This document shows, piece by piece, positions 8,981-19,069 of a stretch of 64,000 bases of DNA. Both the position numbers and the translations under genes were made by a program. Positions within the stretch are counted from its first letter, which is position 1. Each line of letters opens with the position of its first letter. The notes beneath the pieces are model-generated. The model was given only the letters and a program-made list of their open reading frames with translations. It did no database searches and was not told where the DNA came from. This stretch comes from Shewanella fodinae (GTDB lineage Bacteria; Pseudomonadota; Gammaproteobacteria; Enterobacterales; Shewanellaceae). Location: assembly GCF_014651955.1 (NCBI RefSeq), contig NZ_BMXW01000001.1, forward strand, positions 329,956 through 393,955, read 5' to 3'.

Positions 8981-9439
8981 CTAGATTTCGTCCCAGAAAC
9001 TGGCTTCAAGACGTTCAAATGCCAGTTTCAGAATAACCGCCATGTCCATGTAACAGGCCTTTGCGCCAAGTGGACGCGAACCTGCGCCCTGCTCTACCAG
9101 CCTGGCGTTGAGTTGATTGCCCCACTCCAGCAGTGATAAGGGTAACGGATGACGGGCTCGCCATCCCAACCAGAACATTCCTTGGAGCGGCATGCTAATA
9201 AAAAACAGGATGGTGGCAAGTGCCTGCGGCAGATAAGCCCATCCGTATAAATACAGCTGGCTACCACCAGCAAGCAGGGCTAAGCCCGGCATAAGGGTAG
9301 TCGCTAAGCGGGTTGCGCGGATCACGCGAAACTCGGGAAAGTGATATCCCAGTTGGCGCACCATGGGCCAGGTCTTCATATAGTGCTGACCGTCGCTCAG
9401 GGTCTTTAGGATGCCGGAATTCAAGGAACGCCCCTGCAA
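8981..9439 (-). CDS. yfbV: YfbV-type membrane protein (DUF412)
   Basis: About 152 residues with two hydrophobic segments in the middle. GQHYMKTWP near the N-terminus and LPLQGMFWLGWRA-like sequence after the membrane segments match E. coli YfbV (DUF412), reported to insulate the Ter macrodomain. In E. coli yfbV is also next to ackA-pta; here it is divergent from ackA, so the synteny supports the call. The only start giving the usual length is TTG at 9439 (residues MQGRS...), with a poor ribosome-binding site. A later start would remove the conserved N-terminal part. The exact start is uncertain. Confidence 0.85.
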   Translation of the reverse strand: MQGRSLNSGILKTLSDGQHYMKTWPMVRQLGYHFPEFRVIRATRLATTLMPGLALLAGGSQLYLYGWAYLPQALATILFFISMPLQGMFWLGWRARHPLPLSLLEWGNQLNARLVEQGAGSRPLGAKACYMDMAVILKLAFERLEASFWDEI

Positions 9440-9576
9440 TGAAGTGAATGCTTTTACCTTAGCACATTTCCAAAAACTGACCCAATATAGAACTGGGTAA
9501 GGAAATGCTAAATGAACACAGGTTCGGAAGCTGGCTTTCCCGGATCAGTTATTAAAACGGCATAAGGTTTATTAAG

Positions 9577-10773
9577 ATGTCAAATAAACTGGTATTGGTT
9601 TTAAACTGTGGCAGCTCGTCGCTGAAATTTGCGGTCATCGACGCCATCACTGGCGATGCAGAAATTTCTGGGCTGGCAGAGTGTTTTGGTCTAAAAGACT
9701 CGCGCATCAAGTGGAAATACAATGGCGAAAAACATGAAATGTCACTTGGTGCTTATACGGCTCATCGCGAAGCAGTTGAATTTATTGTTGAAAATATATT
9801 AGGGCCATTACCGGAATTATTATCCAAAATTCTGGCCGTCGGGCATCGCATTGTGCACGGCGGGGAAAAGTTCACCCATTCGATGATTGTTGATGATACG
9901 GTCATTGATGGTATTGAAGAGTGTGCATCACTGGCACCACTGCACAACCCGGCGCATCTTATTGGTATCCGCGCAGCTATCGCATCTTTTCCTGACTTAC
10001 CCCAGGTGACTGTGTTTGACACCGCCTTTCACCAATCTATGCCGGAAAGAGCTTATATCTACGCCCTACCCTATAAACTTTACCGCGAGCACAGTATCCG
10101 TCGCTATGGCATGCACGGTACCAGCCATCTGTTTGTCAGCCGCCAAGCCGCGCAAATGCTCGAAAAACCTGTCGAAGAGCTGTGTCTGATTTCAGCTCAT
10201 TTAGGCAACGGCGCGTCAGTTACTGCTATCAAAGGTGGCAAAAGTGTGGACACCTCTATGGGACTGACACCACTGGAAGGCCTGGTGATGGGCACGCGTT
10301 GCGGCGATATGGACCCGTCCATTGTCTACCACCTAGTGCATCAGTTGGGATACACAGTAGATGAAGTCAACTCCATGCTCAATAAACAGAGTGGACTGCT
10401 GGGGATCTCGGAGTTAACCAGCGATTGTCGCGGGATCGAAGAGGGTTATGCTGAAGGCCATAAAGGTGCCACATTAGCACTAGAGATCTTCTGCTATCGT
10501 CTCGCCAAATATATTGCATCATACACAGTACCGCTCGGAAAACTGGATGCAGTAGTGTTTACTGGTGGCATTGGTGAAAATTCTGATTTGGTACGCCGTA
10601 AGGTGCTAGAAAACTTGGCTATATTTAAATTCCAGGTTGACGATGAGCGTAACAAAGCGGCCCGCTTTGGTAACAGCGGCATTATTACCGCTGATACCAG
10701 CCCTGTTGCCATGGTGATCCCGACAAATGAAGAATGGGTTATTGCGGCAGATGCATTAAAACTCATTGAGTAA
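9577..10773 (+). CDS. ackA: Acetate kinase
   Basis: A 398-residue cytoplasmic kinase that makes ATP and acetate from acetyl phosphate. Family signatures are visible: [16 protein letters not shown] at the N-terminus, [11 protein letters not shown] near residue 90, [17 protein letters not shown] near 228 and FTGGIGENS near 328. Length is close to E. coli AckA (400). Start ATG has AAGG about 11 bp upstream. pta follows after 113 bp in the same direction, the usual ackA-pta order, and pflBA lie upstream, so acetyl-CoA from pyruvate cleavage can be converted to ATP. Confidence 0.98.
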   Translation: MSNKLVLVLNCGSSSLKFAVIDAITGDAEISGLAECFGLKDSRIKWKYNGEKHEMSLGAYTAHREAVEFIVENILGPLPELLSKILAVGHRIVHGGEKFTHSMIVDDTVIDGIEECASLAPLHNPAHLIGIRAAIASFPDLPQVTVFDTAFHQSMPERAYIYALPYKLYREHSIRRYGMHGTSHLFVSRQAAQMLEKPVEELCLISAHLGNGASVTAIKGGKSVDTSMGLTPLEGLVMGTRCGDMDPSIVYHLVHQLGYTVDEVNSMLNKQSGLLGISELTSDCRGIEEGYAEGHKGATLALEIFCYRLAKYIASYTVPLGKLDAVVFTGGIGENSDLVRRKVLENLAIFKFQVDDERNKAARFGNSGIITADTSPVAMVIPTNEEWVIAADALKLIE

Positions 10774-10886
10774 TCAACAGTTATACCGCGTCAACTGCTC
10801 ACCTTTGCGGGGCGCGGTGTCTGGACAAACAACAAAACCTTGCGGGCAAGTAGTTATCGCAGCAACGGTTTTCAGAAGAGGTTTTT

Positions 10887-13025
10887 ATGTCCCGTAACAT
10901 TATGTTGATCCCCATAGGTACAGGCGTCGGCCTTACCTCAATTAGTCTGGGGATGGTACGTGCGCTTGAACGTCATGGCGTCAAAGTTCGCTTTTTCAAA
11001 CCCATTGCGCAACTGCGCCCCGACGATAAAGGGCCGGAGCGTTCCACCACTATTCTCAGCAAATCACCTACAGTTAATCCGCTCGAGCCATTTGACATGG
11101 CGCATGCAGAATCACTGATCCGTGCCGATCAGACAGATGTGCTGATGGAACAGATAATCGCCAGAGTATCAGAGTCGGTTGGTGCCACTGAGACCTTGAT
11201 TGTAGAAGGTCTGGTGCATACCCGTAGCCATCACTTTGCCGATGACATCAATTATGCCGTTGCCAAAGCATTAGATGCCGATATCATTTTTGTCGCAACA
11301 CCAGGCAATGATACCCCTATCGGACTGATGAACCGCTTAGAAATCGCCTATCACTCCTGGGGCGGTGCCCAGAATCGTCGCCTGATCGGTGCTATCGTCA
11401 ACAAGATAGGCGCTCCGGTAGATGAAGAAGGACGGATGCGTCCAGATCTGTCTGAAATGTTTGACCATGATCCTAGTCAGCATATTGATACTGCTGGCAT
11501 GTTCCAACTCCCCGGCAAGAGCCCGCTCCGTATTTTAGGCAGCGTGCCCTATAACCTTGCCTTGGTGTCACCACGAGCATCCGACTTAGCCAAACATCTG
11601 AGTGCCAGAATTCTCAACGCTGGCGAGATGCACACTCGTCGCCTGCGAAAAGTCACGTTTTGTGCTCGTTCCTTACCGAATATGGTCACACACATCAAAA
11701 CGGATTCGCTGCTAGTCACCTCGGGTGACCGTTCAGATGTGATAGTGTCTGCTTGTCTCGCCGCCATGAATGGCGTAAAAATCGGCGCCTTATTGCTCAG
11801 TGGCGGTTACGAGCCGGAACCAGCCATTATGGAACTGTGTGAACAAGCCTTCGAAACCGGCCTTCCAGTATTCCTGATTGACAGCAATACCTGGCAGACA
11901 TCGCTCAACATCCAGCGCTTTGACCATGAAGTTCCTGTCGATGACGCCGTTCGTATTGATCTGGTTCAGGAATATGTCGCAAGTCATATCGATCAGAACT
12001 GGATTGAAAGTGTTACCGAAAACTCGCCTCGCGAGCACAGACTGTCTCCACCCGCATTCCGTTACAAACTGACAGAACTGGCAAGAGCCGCCCATAAAAC
12101 CGTGGTGCTGCCAGAAGGTGATGAACCACGCACAATTAAAGCCGCTGCTATTTGCGCCGAGCGCGGTATCGCCCACTGCGTATTACTGGGTAAACGCGAT
12201 GAAATCATGCGTATTGCCAACCTGCAAGGCGTAACGCTCGGTGACGGCATAGATATTGTGGATCCTGATGAAGTTCGCGAACGTTATGTTCAGCCGATGG
12301 TGGAATTGCGCCGCGGCAAAGGTATGACCGAAGTTGTTGCCCGCGAACAGTTAGAAGACAACATGGTGCTCGGCACCATGATGCTGGCACAGGACGAAGT
12401 GGACGGCATCGTGTCTGGCGCAGTGCATACCACCGCCAACACCATCCGCCCACCGCTACAGCTGATTAAAACGGCGCCAGGATCCAATCTGGTTTCTTCA
12501 ATCTTCTTCATGTTGATGCCGGATCAGGTGCTGGTTTACGGTGATTGCGCTATCAACCCAGATCCAGATGCGGAGCAGTTAGCGGACATCGCTATCCAGT
12601 CTGCCGAATCCGCGAAGGCTTTTGGGATTGAGCCAAGAGTCGCGATGATCAGTTACTCTACCGGTAACTCAGGCAGCGGCTCTGATGTCGATAAAGTACG
12701 TGAAGCTACGCGGATCGCGAAAGAGAAACGTCCTGATCTGGTGATTGATGGCCCGTTGCAGTATGACGCTGCGGTAATGCCAAACGTAGCCCGCTCCAAA
12801 GCGCCTGATAGCCCAGTTGCTGGTAAAGCAACAGTGTTTGTCTTCCCTGACCTAAACACAGGTAATACCACCTATAAAGCGGTACAGCGCAGCGCTGATC
12901 TGATCAGTATCGGCCCAATGCTACAAGGAATGCGTAAACCGGTTAACGATTTGTCCCGTGGCGCATTGGTAGACGATATTGTGTATACCATCGCGTTAAC
13001 AGCCATCCAGGCGACCCAGAACTAA
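10887..13025 (+). CDS. pta: Phosphate acetyltransferase (long, multidomain form)
   Basis: A 712-residue enzyme that interconverts acetyl-CoA and acetyl phosphate. Three regions can be seen: an N-terminal P-loop-like domain starting [18 protein letters not shown], a middle DRTGG-type regulatory domain with [18 protein letters not shown] near 278-295, and the C-terminal catalytic PTA domain from about residue 390 ([11 protein letters not shown]) to the end. This is the enterobacterial-type long form (E. coli 714). Start ATG has AGAGG upstream. A strong terminator follows at once, closing the ackA-pta unit. Confidence 0.97.
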   Translation: MSRNIMLIPIGTGVGLTSISLGMVRALERHGVKVRFFKPIAQLRPDDKGPERSTTILSKSPTVNPLEPFDMAHAESLIRADQTDVLMEQIIARVSESVGATETLIVEGLVHTRSHHFADDINYAVAKALDADIIFVATPGNDTPIGLMNRLEIAYHSWGGAQNRRLIGAIVNKIGAPVDEEGRMRPDLSEMFDHDPSQHIDTAGMFQLPGKSPLRILGSVPYNLALVSPRASDLAKHLSARILNAGEMHTRRLRKVTFCARSLPNMVTHIKTDSLLVTSGDRSDVIVSACLAAMNGVKIGALLLSGGYEPEPAIMELCEQAFETGLPVFLIDSNTWQTSLNIQRFDHEVPVDDAVRIDLVQEYVASHIDQNWIESVTENSPREHRLSPPAFRYKLTELARAAHKTVVLPEGDEPRTIKAAAICAERGIAHCVLLGKRDEIMRIANLQGVTLGDGIDIVDPDEVRERYVQPMVELRRGKGMTEVVAREQLEDNMVLGTMMLAQDEVDGIVSGAVHTTANTIRPPLQLIKTAPGSNLVSSIFFMLMPDQVLVYGDCAINPDPDAEQLADIAIQSAESAKAFGIEPRVAMISYSTGNSGSGSDVDKVREATRIAKEKRPDLVIDGPLQYDAAVMPNVARSKAPDSPVAGKATVFVFPDLNTGNTTYKAVQRSADLISIGPMLQGMRKPVNDLSRGALVDDIVYTIALTAIQATQN

Positions 13026-13037
13026 ATGAGCATAAGT

Positions 13038-13064
13038 AAAGGCGCCCTTGTGGCGCCTTTTTTA
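13038..13064 (+). terminator. Rho-independent terminator after pta
   Basis: AAAGGCGCC (13038-13046) pairs with GGCGCCTTT (13052-13060), followed by a T run. It lies 13 bp after the pta stop. Confidence 0.9.
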
Positions 13065-13319
13065 TTTGAGTCAGTCCGCAGTGTGACATTGCAACTGTTT
13101 TTCCGTGCGCGACAAAAATTGACCATCAGTAATTTAAACGTTATTTCAAAAAGTTAGACAAGACGCTGTGAGTATTCAACAAAGTTGTCCACAGATTTTG
13201 TGGATAACCATCAGGTTTATTCAGCCGCAATTCAGTATTGGTCATCGACTTTCTACAGCGACTTGCGGTCCGCCACAAAAAACCGGATACTGACCACACC
13301 CGTCTACATCGGTAAAGCC

Positions 13320-13757
13320 ATGAGATACGTAATATTTCTCCTTATGATATGCCTGTTTGGCTGTAGCGATGCGACCAAAGATGGCGAGGCATCACCGGAA
13401 CAAGTTGCACTCGGCTTTTTTCAGGCGATCTATGTGGATCGTGATGTCCAAGAAGCTATGCAATATGTTGATGCGCCCATTAAAGAGGTGCTGCGCAGCT
13501 ATTACATTGCGCCATCGGTACAGCGTTATATGCTCAACTTGTCCATGACTGACGTAACACTGTCAATTGAAGACATCGATATCGATTTTTTCCGTAAGTT
13601 CTCCGACGAAGTTACCGTAGTCGTAAAACTGGTAGGGAAAAAGGCAGGAGAAAAATGGATAGATGACCGTTCGCTTAAACTAAAAAAAAGAGGTAACAGC
13701 TGGATAATTGTTGAGATTGTGCCAGAAACAGGCAAAACCAACGTCGGAGCCTTCTAG
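13320..13757 (+). CDS. Predicted lipoprotein, DUF4878/NTF2-like
   Basis: 145 residues from ATG 13320. The N-terminus MRYVIFLLMICLFGCSDA is a lipoprotein signal with a lipobox-like LFGC. The mature part begins EASPEQVALGFFQAIYVDRD, followed by alternating helix and strand with a basic end, the pattern of DUF4878/SnoaL-like small lipoproteins of unknown role. The frame is open 45 codons further upstream, but that extension lacks a signal and overlaps likely promoter sequence, so the lipoprotein start is preferred. It stands between the pta terminator and yciB. Function is unknown. Confidence 0.7.
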   Translation: MRYVIFLLMICLFGCSDATKDGEASPEQVALGFFQAIYVDRDVQEAMQYVDAPIKEVLRSYYIAPSVQRYMLNLSMTDVTLSIEDIDIDFFRKFSDEVTVVVKLVGKKAGEKWIDDRSLKLKKRGNSWIIVEIVPETGKTNVGAF

Positions 13758-13823
13758 TCTAGGGTTATCCTTCCTCACAGAGCGTGCTACACTCGAGCAA
13801 GTTTTGGAATTCCCTGGTCAATC

Positions 13824-14369
13824 ATGAAGCAGTTACTGGATTTTCTCCCGCTCATCATTTTTTTCGCTGTCTATAAGCTATATGACATCTACGTCGCCAG
13901 TGGGGTATTGGTGGCGGCAACCGCACTGCAATTAGTCATCACCTACGCGATATACCGCAAGTTAGAAAAGCTGCATATCATCACATTTGTGGTGGTCGCT
14001 ATTTTTGGTTCGCTGACACTGTTTCTGCATAACGATGTTTTCATAAAATGGAAAGTGACTATCGTCTACGCGCTGATGGCTCTGGCATTAGTTGTCAGCC
14101 TGTGGCTTAAACGCCCAGTACTGAGATCCATGTTAGGCAATGAGCTAAAAGTTGCCGACCATATCTGGGCTAGAGTTACGTGGTATTGGGCAGCATTTTT
14201 TATGTTGTGTAGCCTCGCCAATATTTATGTCGCTTTTCACTTAAGCCAGGCCACCTGGGTGAACTTTAAGGTGTTTGGCCTTACAGCAGTCACGCTGCTA
14301 AACACTGTCGCGACAGTGTTATATCTGTTTAAACATATACCGGAAGAGCAACGGAAGGAACTCAAATAA
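13824..14369 (+). CDS. yciB: Inner-membrane septation protein YciB/IspZ family
   Basis: A 181-residue protein with about five hydrophobic segments. It begins [23 protein letters not shown], the typical YciB start, and contains [19 protein letters not shown] and [10 protein letters not shown]. YciB is an inner-membrane protein linked to cell-envelope integrity and septation (E. coli 179 residues). Its TAA overlaps the ATG of yciI (TAATG), and yciI abuts xthA, so the three genes are probably co-transcribed. The yciB-yciI neighbourhood is also found in E. coli. Confidence 0.95.
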   Translation: MKQLLDFLPLIIFFAVYKLYDIYVASGVLVAATALQLVITYAIYRKLEKLHIITFVVVAIFGSLTLFLHNDVFIKWKVTIVYALMALALVVSLWLKRPVLRSMLGNELKVADHIWARVTWYWAAFFMLCSLANIYVAFHLSQATWVNFKVFGLTAVTLLNTVATVLYLFKHIPEEQRKELK

Positions 14370-14668
14370 TGTGGTACATGATCTCAGCACAAGACGTTGA
14401 AAATAGCTTAGAAAACCGTTTATCAGTAAGACCTGCACACTTGGCACGCCTGCAGTTGCTTGCCGATGATGGTCGATTGATGGTTGCGGGGCCGCACCCG
14501 GCAGTAGACAGTGACAATCCTGGCGCTGCTGGTTTCACGGGGTCACTAGTAGTGGCTGAATTTGAATCGTTGGAAGCAGCCAAGGCTTGGGCCGATGCCG
14601 ATCCGTATGTCGCCGCTGGCGTGTATGCCAATGTGGTCGTCAAACCCTTCAAACCGGTTTTACCATAA
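14369..14668 (+). CDS. yciI: YciI family protein
   Basis: A 99-residue small protein of the YciI (YCII) family, with the dimeric alpha-beta barrel fold. It starts [18 protein letters not shown] and contains [24 protein letters not shown]; the His-Asp pair typical of the family is present (H24 region and D52-like position). The tail reads [23 protein letters not shown]. The biochemical role is not settled. It overlaps yciB by 1 bp and its stop directly precedes the xthA ATG (TAAATG). Confidence 0.93.
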   Translation: MWYMISAQDVENSLENRLSVRPAHLARLQLLADDGRLMVAGPHPAVDSDNPGAAGFTGSLVVAEFESLEAAKAWADADPYVAAGVYANVVVKPFKPVLP

Positions 14669-15484
14669 ATGAAGATTGTTTCATTCAATATCAATGGCCT
14701 GCGTGCGCGCCTGCATCAACTGCAAGCTTTAATTGACAGCCATCAGCCCGACATTATTGGCCTGCAGGAAACCAAGGTTCACGACGAAGCCTTCCCGCAT
14801 GATGAAGTCACGGCCATGGGCTATCAAGTACATTACCACGGCGGTAAAGCTCACTACGGCGTAGCGCTGCTGTCAAAAATTGCACCATTGCAGATCCAGA
14901 AAGGGTTCCCCACCGATTCAGAAGATGCCCAGCGCCGCCTAATAGCGGGCGAATTTATGCAGCCTAATGGCCGGATACTCACCGTTATCAACGGCTATTT
15001 CCCTCAGGGCGAAAACATTGATCATGAAGTGAAATACCCTGCCAAACGTAAGTTTTATGCAGATTTGATGCATTGGCTTAACACCAGCTTTAGCCCGCAG
15101 CAAGATATTGCCATCATTGGTGACATGAACATTTCGCCAATCGATCTGGATATTGGGATAGGCGCTGCAAATGCCCGCCGCTGGTTACAAACTGGCAAAT
15201 GCAGTTTCCAACCCGAAGAACGTCAATGGTTCTCAACGCTGCTGGACTGGGGGCTAGTCGATACGTTCAGGCAATTACACCCAGAGCGAGAACAACGTTA
15301 TTCATGGTTTGATTATCGAAGTAAAGGCTTTGACGAGAATCGCGGATTGCGTATAGACACCATTTTGGCAACGCCACCATTAGCGGAACGTTTGAAAGAA
15401 GCGGACGTTGACTATGAATTGCGAGCCATGGAAAAACCGTCAGATCATGCGCCAATATGGAGCACGTTTGACTGCAGAGCGTAG
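14669..15484 (+). CDS. xthA: Exonuclease III
   Basis: 271 residues, close to E. coli ExoIII (268). An AP endonuclease and 3'-5' exonuclease in base excision repair. Active-site landmarks of the EEP fold are present: N-terminal [15 protein letters not shown] with the metal-site Asn, [11 protein letters not shown] (catalytic Glu), [13 protein letters not shown] (Asp/Asn pair) and SDHAPIW (C-terminal catalytic His). It starts immediately after yciI without a gap, so translation is probably coupled. A hairpin terminator follows 26 bp after the stop. Confidence 0.96.
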   Translation: MKIVSFNINGLRARLHQLQALIDSHQPDIIGLQETKVHDEAFPHDEVTAMGYQVHYHGGKAHYGVALLSKIAPLQIQKGFPTDSEDAQRRLIAGEFMQPNGRILTVINGYFPQGENIDHEVKYPAKRKFYADLMHWLNTSFSPQQDIAIIGDMNISPIDLDIGIGAANARRWLQTGKCSFQPEERQWFSTLLDWGLVDTFRQLHPEREQRYSWFDYRSKGFDENRGLRIDTILATPPLAERLKEADVDYELRAMEKPSDHAPIWSTFDCRA

Positions 15485-15509
15485 CTTTCTGGCTAAGACC
15501 CTACATGAC

Positions 15510-15541
15510 AAAACGCCCAGCTAAAGCCGGGCGTTTCCTTG
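15510..15541. terminator. Bidirectional terminator between xthA and volA-like gene
   Basis: AAACGCCC (15511-15518) pairs with GGGCGTTT (15529-15536); the A and T flanks allow use by both convergent genes. Confidence 0.75.
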
Positions 15542-15554
15542 TGACTCGCTTAAT

Positions 15555-18020
15555 TTAGCTGCCGCAACTCTGGATCACCTGCGGATTAGTAACCACAATT
15601 GCGGGTGCTCCAGCCGCCGCTGACGCTGCAAACGTTGCGACTTGTGACTGCATCTCTGCGGTTGCTGCCGCCGCCATACCATCAGTCACTCCACTAATCT
15701 CAGATGGGCTGACAATAGAGCTGTGGTGCCCCTTGGTAAAACGTACCGCCCCATTGCTACCACTGCTATCGACACAACTCAACCCAAGGTTAGCAATTAA
15801 AGGCTCGGTTCCCGACAATGGAAATCCACTCACACTATTTGGCAATACCTGATCAGGTTTATTACCAGCACCATCACCGACCACCTCTATCAAATGCACT
15901 GGCAAGCCAGAAGCCTGCAACATTGCCGCCTGACTGATGGGGTCGCTGCTGTCTATGGCTGTCTGCACCGCGAAAGCAAAGGTTGGAATAAAGCTTTGAT
16001 ACACGGTTTGCACCAATGCGGCATACTCAGCAGAATCCTCAGCGTAACCGGCAGTATTAGCCGCAGTGACTAACGCCTTAAACGTATTAGATGCTGTGAT
16101 ATTGGCAAACAACACCGGCGAGAAGGTGGCGGAGCCAGCAAAACTGCCAGCAAGTCCACCACTTGGTGCTACCAGCGATACGCCTTTTATCCCGTAATAA
16201 TTTGGCAAGGCACTGCCACTGCTGGGATCCACCAATCCACTGCTGGCATAAGTCGCAAAATCAGTACCGACAATAGCACCGAGGCTTAACCCTTGCGCGG
16301 TGATCTTATTCACATCAAACAGCGGTGTGGCGCCACCCGCGGCTTGAGAAGCACTCAGTCCGCCAATGGCTAGCCGCAACGCCAAATGATCCACTGTCGC
16401 CTGTCGGAAGTTATCACGTACAGATAAGGTACTAGCGATGTTAACAAATACCAACGCATTGCCATTATCAAAAGCGTGAGGCTTGCCGATCACAGCACCA
16501 AATGACGGGTCGGAGGCAGAGACCTCATAAACACCATCATTATTTGCATCATATGATCGAGCACCATGTAGTGGCATATCCATCGCTACCAGCGCTACAC
16601 CTGCAGCGGCATAACTGCCGGCATAAGCCAGCGCCATTTCCTTGCCACCACCGAGGCCGTGCATAGCAAGTGTAGTTGGCCATCCGCTGGCAGGCGCGCT
16701 GAAGGTTTTGCCCTGACTGGCATAAAATAACGCGAGTTTTGTGGCGTTAGGCACGCTGATAAGTAATGGAACCGTCTCATAGCCCTTAATAGCTGGAATA
16801 GGATTGAAACGTGTCAGATGCCGATTCACATCAGCATTACTACCATCGTCCAAGGTCCAAGTTTTTCCCGCAAGCAAAGAGGGATTAGCCAGAGTTGCAC
16901 TGGGATCTATGCCATAATTTGTCGCCTGAGTTGCGAAATGGCTTTGGCTCATAGTGCCATTCTGCAACGCTTGTAAGACTGCCACCGGGCTGTCACCTAA
17001 TGCTTGCCAGTGGCCATCAATGCCATCGCAACTGGCAGATGAACAGTCACCGTATATGGGCAATTTTATCGCTGCCGTATAAATATCGGCCATATCCGCG
17101 AGTACGTACGCAGTGCCATCGGCGGCTGTCAGTCCTGCTGCCGTCGCGGCTGTATAGCCAGCGGGCATAGGCGCTTGTACCCAAGTTGGCGCATAGGGTG
17201 AACCAGTTTGCAACATCAGCAGTTTGACGGTTTCATAAACATCACTGACTGACTGCGTAGTAAACAAGCCAGCGTATATAATAGTGTCGCTGTCAACACT
17301 GTGGCTGCTGCTCAACCCTTTTTCGTAACTGTTGACCAGTGTCTGTAACATCAGCTGATCGGGCGTTTCCAGTGGATGGGTTGCAATATCCATTTTCAGC
17401 AAAGCATAGGTTGTGGAAGGCGCGACGCTGCGGCCTTCTGTGTCCTTGATTAAGGTAGTTGCAGCATAAAGGTAAGAGTGGGCAGGTTTAAGCGGCTTCA
17501 ACGGTACCACGACAATATTGTTACCTGAAACCTGCGTAACAAAATCCTCTCCCCAGGTCAATTCATCGCCCACAGCACAAGCGCTGACCGCTGGTGCCGA
17601 CTGACAACTGCTGTCGGTTGACAGTGGGCCACCACTGGTTGCCTCGAATAACCGCACCGCCCCAGGCTGGGCAACGGAAGATGCTAATAAACCTACTGGA
17701 TTGCCACTACCGTCCTTTGCTGGTGCAAACCCTATCGTGATAGGTTGCGTAGTCGACCAACCGTCCAATGCGCCCAACGCCAGTTGCGGGTCGGTATAAT
17801 CGCCCGAACTTTCACCCGGCATGTTCAGCGTACCGTCGAGCGTACCACTGAGCAGCAGATCATTCGGTATCGGTACCGCTGAATTCGCGGGATCAAATAC
17901 CAGATGCGTTTCTGGCACCAATGGTTCTGTGTTATCTTTCAGCTCGTCATAGCTGTCACCGCCGCAGGCTGTGAGTCCGAATGCTGCCATCACCGCAGCA
18001 ACTACTATCCGTCTGTTCAT
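15555..18020 (-). CDS. VolA/Pla-1/cef-type surface lipase lipoprotein
   Basis: An 821-residue protein beginning with a lipoprotein signal, MNRRIVVAAVMAAFGLTACGGD, whose lipobox is LTAC. A long N-terminal domain (about residues 30-420) is followed by an alpha/beta-hydrolase domain with the nucleophile elbow GLSLGAIVG near 575 and a C-terminal GHHSS that could hold the catalytic His. This layout fits the Pla-1/cef extracellular lipase family, which includes V. cholerae VolA, a surface-exposed lysophospholipase. It would release fatty acids from phospholipids outside the cell. It is alone on the minus strand, convergent with xthA and divergent from yciK. Substrate preference cannot be read. Confidence 0.82.
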   Translation of the reverse strand: MNRRIVVAAVMAAFGLTACGGDSYDELKDNTEPLVPETHLVFDPANSAVPIPNDLLLSGTLDGTLNMPGESSGDYTDPQLALGALDGWSTTQPITIGFAPAKDGSGNPVGLLASSVAQPGAVRLFEATSGGPLSTDSSCQSAPAVSACAVGDELTWGEDFVTQVSGNNIVVVPLKPLKPAHSYLYAATTLIKDTEGRSVAPSTTYALLKMDIATHPLETPDQLMLQTLVNSYEKGLSSSHSVDSDTIIYAGLFTTQSVSDVYETVKLLMLQTGSPYAPTWVQAPMPAGYTAATAAGLTAADGTAYVLADMADIYTAAIKLPIYGDCSSASCDGIDGHWQALGDSPVAVLQALQNGTMSQSHFATQATNYGIDPSATLANPSLLAGKTWTLDDGSNADVNRHLTRFNPIPAIKGYETVPLLISVPNATKLALFYASQGKTFSAPASGWPTTLAMHGLGGGKEMALAYAGSYAAAGVALVAMDMPLHGARSYDANNDGVYEVSASDPSFGAVIGKPHAFDNGNALVFVNIASTLSVRDNFRQATVDHLALRLAIGGLSASQAAGGATPLFDVNKITAQGLSLGAIVGTDFATYASSGLVDPSSGSALPNYYGIKGVSLVAPSGGLAGSFAGSATFSPVLFANITASNTFKALVTAANTAGYAEDSAEYAALVQTVYQSFIPTFAFAVQTAIDSSDPISQAAMLQASGLPVHLIEVVGDGAGNKPDQVLPNSVSGFPLSGTEPLIANLGLSCVDSSGSNGAVRFTKGHHSSIVSPSEISGVTDGMAAAATAEMQSQVATFAASAAAGAPAIVVTNPQVIQSCGS

Positions 18021-18281
18021 GTTTGTAACCCCAAGTCTTGTTGTAGTAGTTTTGTTTCCCTGACAAATTGGTCACAATACCCCAAATACAGCGACCACAG
18101 AGATGAGACCTAAGTCTCAATCCTTAACAAGTTAATGCAAAATTATCAGTTTAGCTACCAAACAGAAACAAATGAAACCAAGGTTTTACACCATTAATCG
18201 GTCATTTGTTTTAAACAAACCAAACAATCCCCGCCAACACCAATCTGGTAGCGGGTTATTGGAAAAACGGGAAGTAGACGG

Positions 18282-19028
18282 ATGTTGGACTATCAGGCCA
18301 AAAAAGATTTATTGCAGCATAAAATTATTTTGGTAACAGGCGCAGGCGATGGCATCGGCCGTACGGCGGCAACCACCTTCGCGGCATATGGTGCTACCGT
18401 CATTCTACTCGGACGGACACAACATAAGCTGGAGCTGGTGTATGATGACATTATGGCTCAAGGCAGCCCTGAACCGGTTATCATGCCGCTGGATCTTGCC
18501 ACCGCAACGCCTGATGACTACCAACACCTAGCAGACCTGATTGCGGTTCAATTCGGCCAACTCGATGGTTTATTGCACAATGCCAGTCTGTTAGGAACAC
18601 TAACTCCGCTGGAACAGCTTCCCATGACAACGTTAGAACAGCTGTTAAAGGTCAATGTGGTGGCCCAATTAGCACTGACCCAACCGCTACTGCCGCTGCT
18701 ACGACGCGCTCCAGCGGCCTCCATTTTGTTTACCAGCAGTAGTGTCGGGCGCAAGGGGCGTGCTTATTGGGGCGCCTATGCTATCTCCAAATTTGCCACT
18801 GAAGGCATGATGCAGGTGCTGGCAGATGAATGTGATGGCAGCACGGTGCGCAGCAATAGCATCAATCCAGGTGCGACTCGCACGGCCATGCGCGCCAGCG
18901 CTTACCCGGCTGAAGATCCGCTGACACTTAAAACCGCTGAACAACTCATGCCGTTATATTTGTACCTTATGGGTGATGACAGTCGCCACGAAAATGGTCA
19001 GCAATTCAGCGCGCAGCCCAAGCCCTAA
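18282..19028 (+). CDS. yciK: YciK family short-chain dehydrogenase
   Basis: 248 residues with a classical SDR fold. The cofactor motif TGAGDGIGRTAA lies at residues 19-30, the NAG-like motif appears as HNAS, the catalytic serine is in LFTSSSVGRKG and the YxxxK motif is YAISK. The sequence is close to E. coli YciK, an NADP(H)-type oxidoreductase of unknown substrate. The start has a weak upstream GGAAG. The next gene, an M14 peptidase, follows after 41 bp in the same direction. Confidence 0.9.
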   Translation: MLDYQAKKDLLQHKIILVTGAGDGIGRTAATTFAAYGATVILLGRTQHKLELVYDDIMAQGSPEPVIMPLDLATATPDDYQHLADLIAVQFGQLDGLLHNASLLGTLTPLEQLPMTTLEQLLKVNVVAQLALTQPLLPLLRRAPAASILFTSSSVGRKGRAYWGAYAISKFATEGMMQVLADECDGSTVRSNSINPGATRTAMRASAYPAEDPLTLKTAEQLMPLYLYLMGDDSRHENGQQFSAQPKP

Positions 19029-19069
19029 ACACCCAATGATTTCACAAGAAACACAACAACAAGGCATCG

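Noticed and set aside
11790..12176. 128-codon frame antisense to pta
   Set aside because: Shadow frame within a well-conserved enzyme gene.
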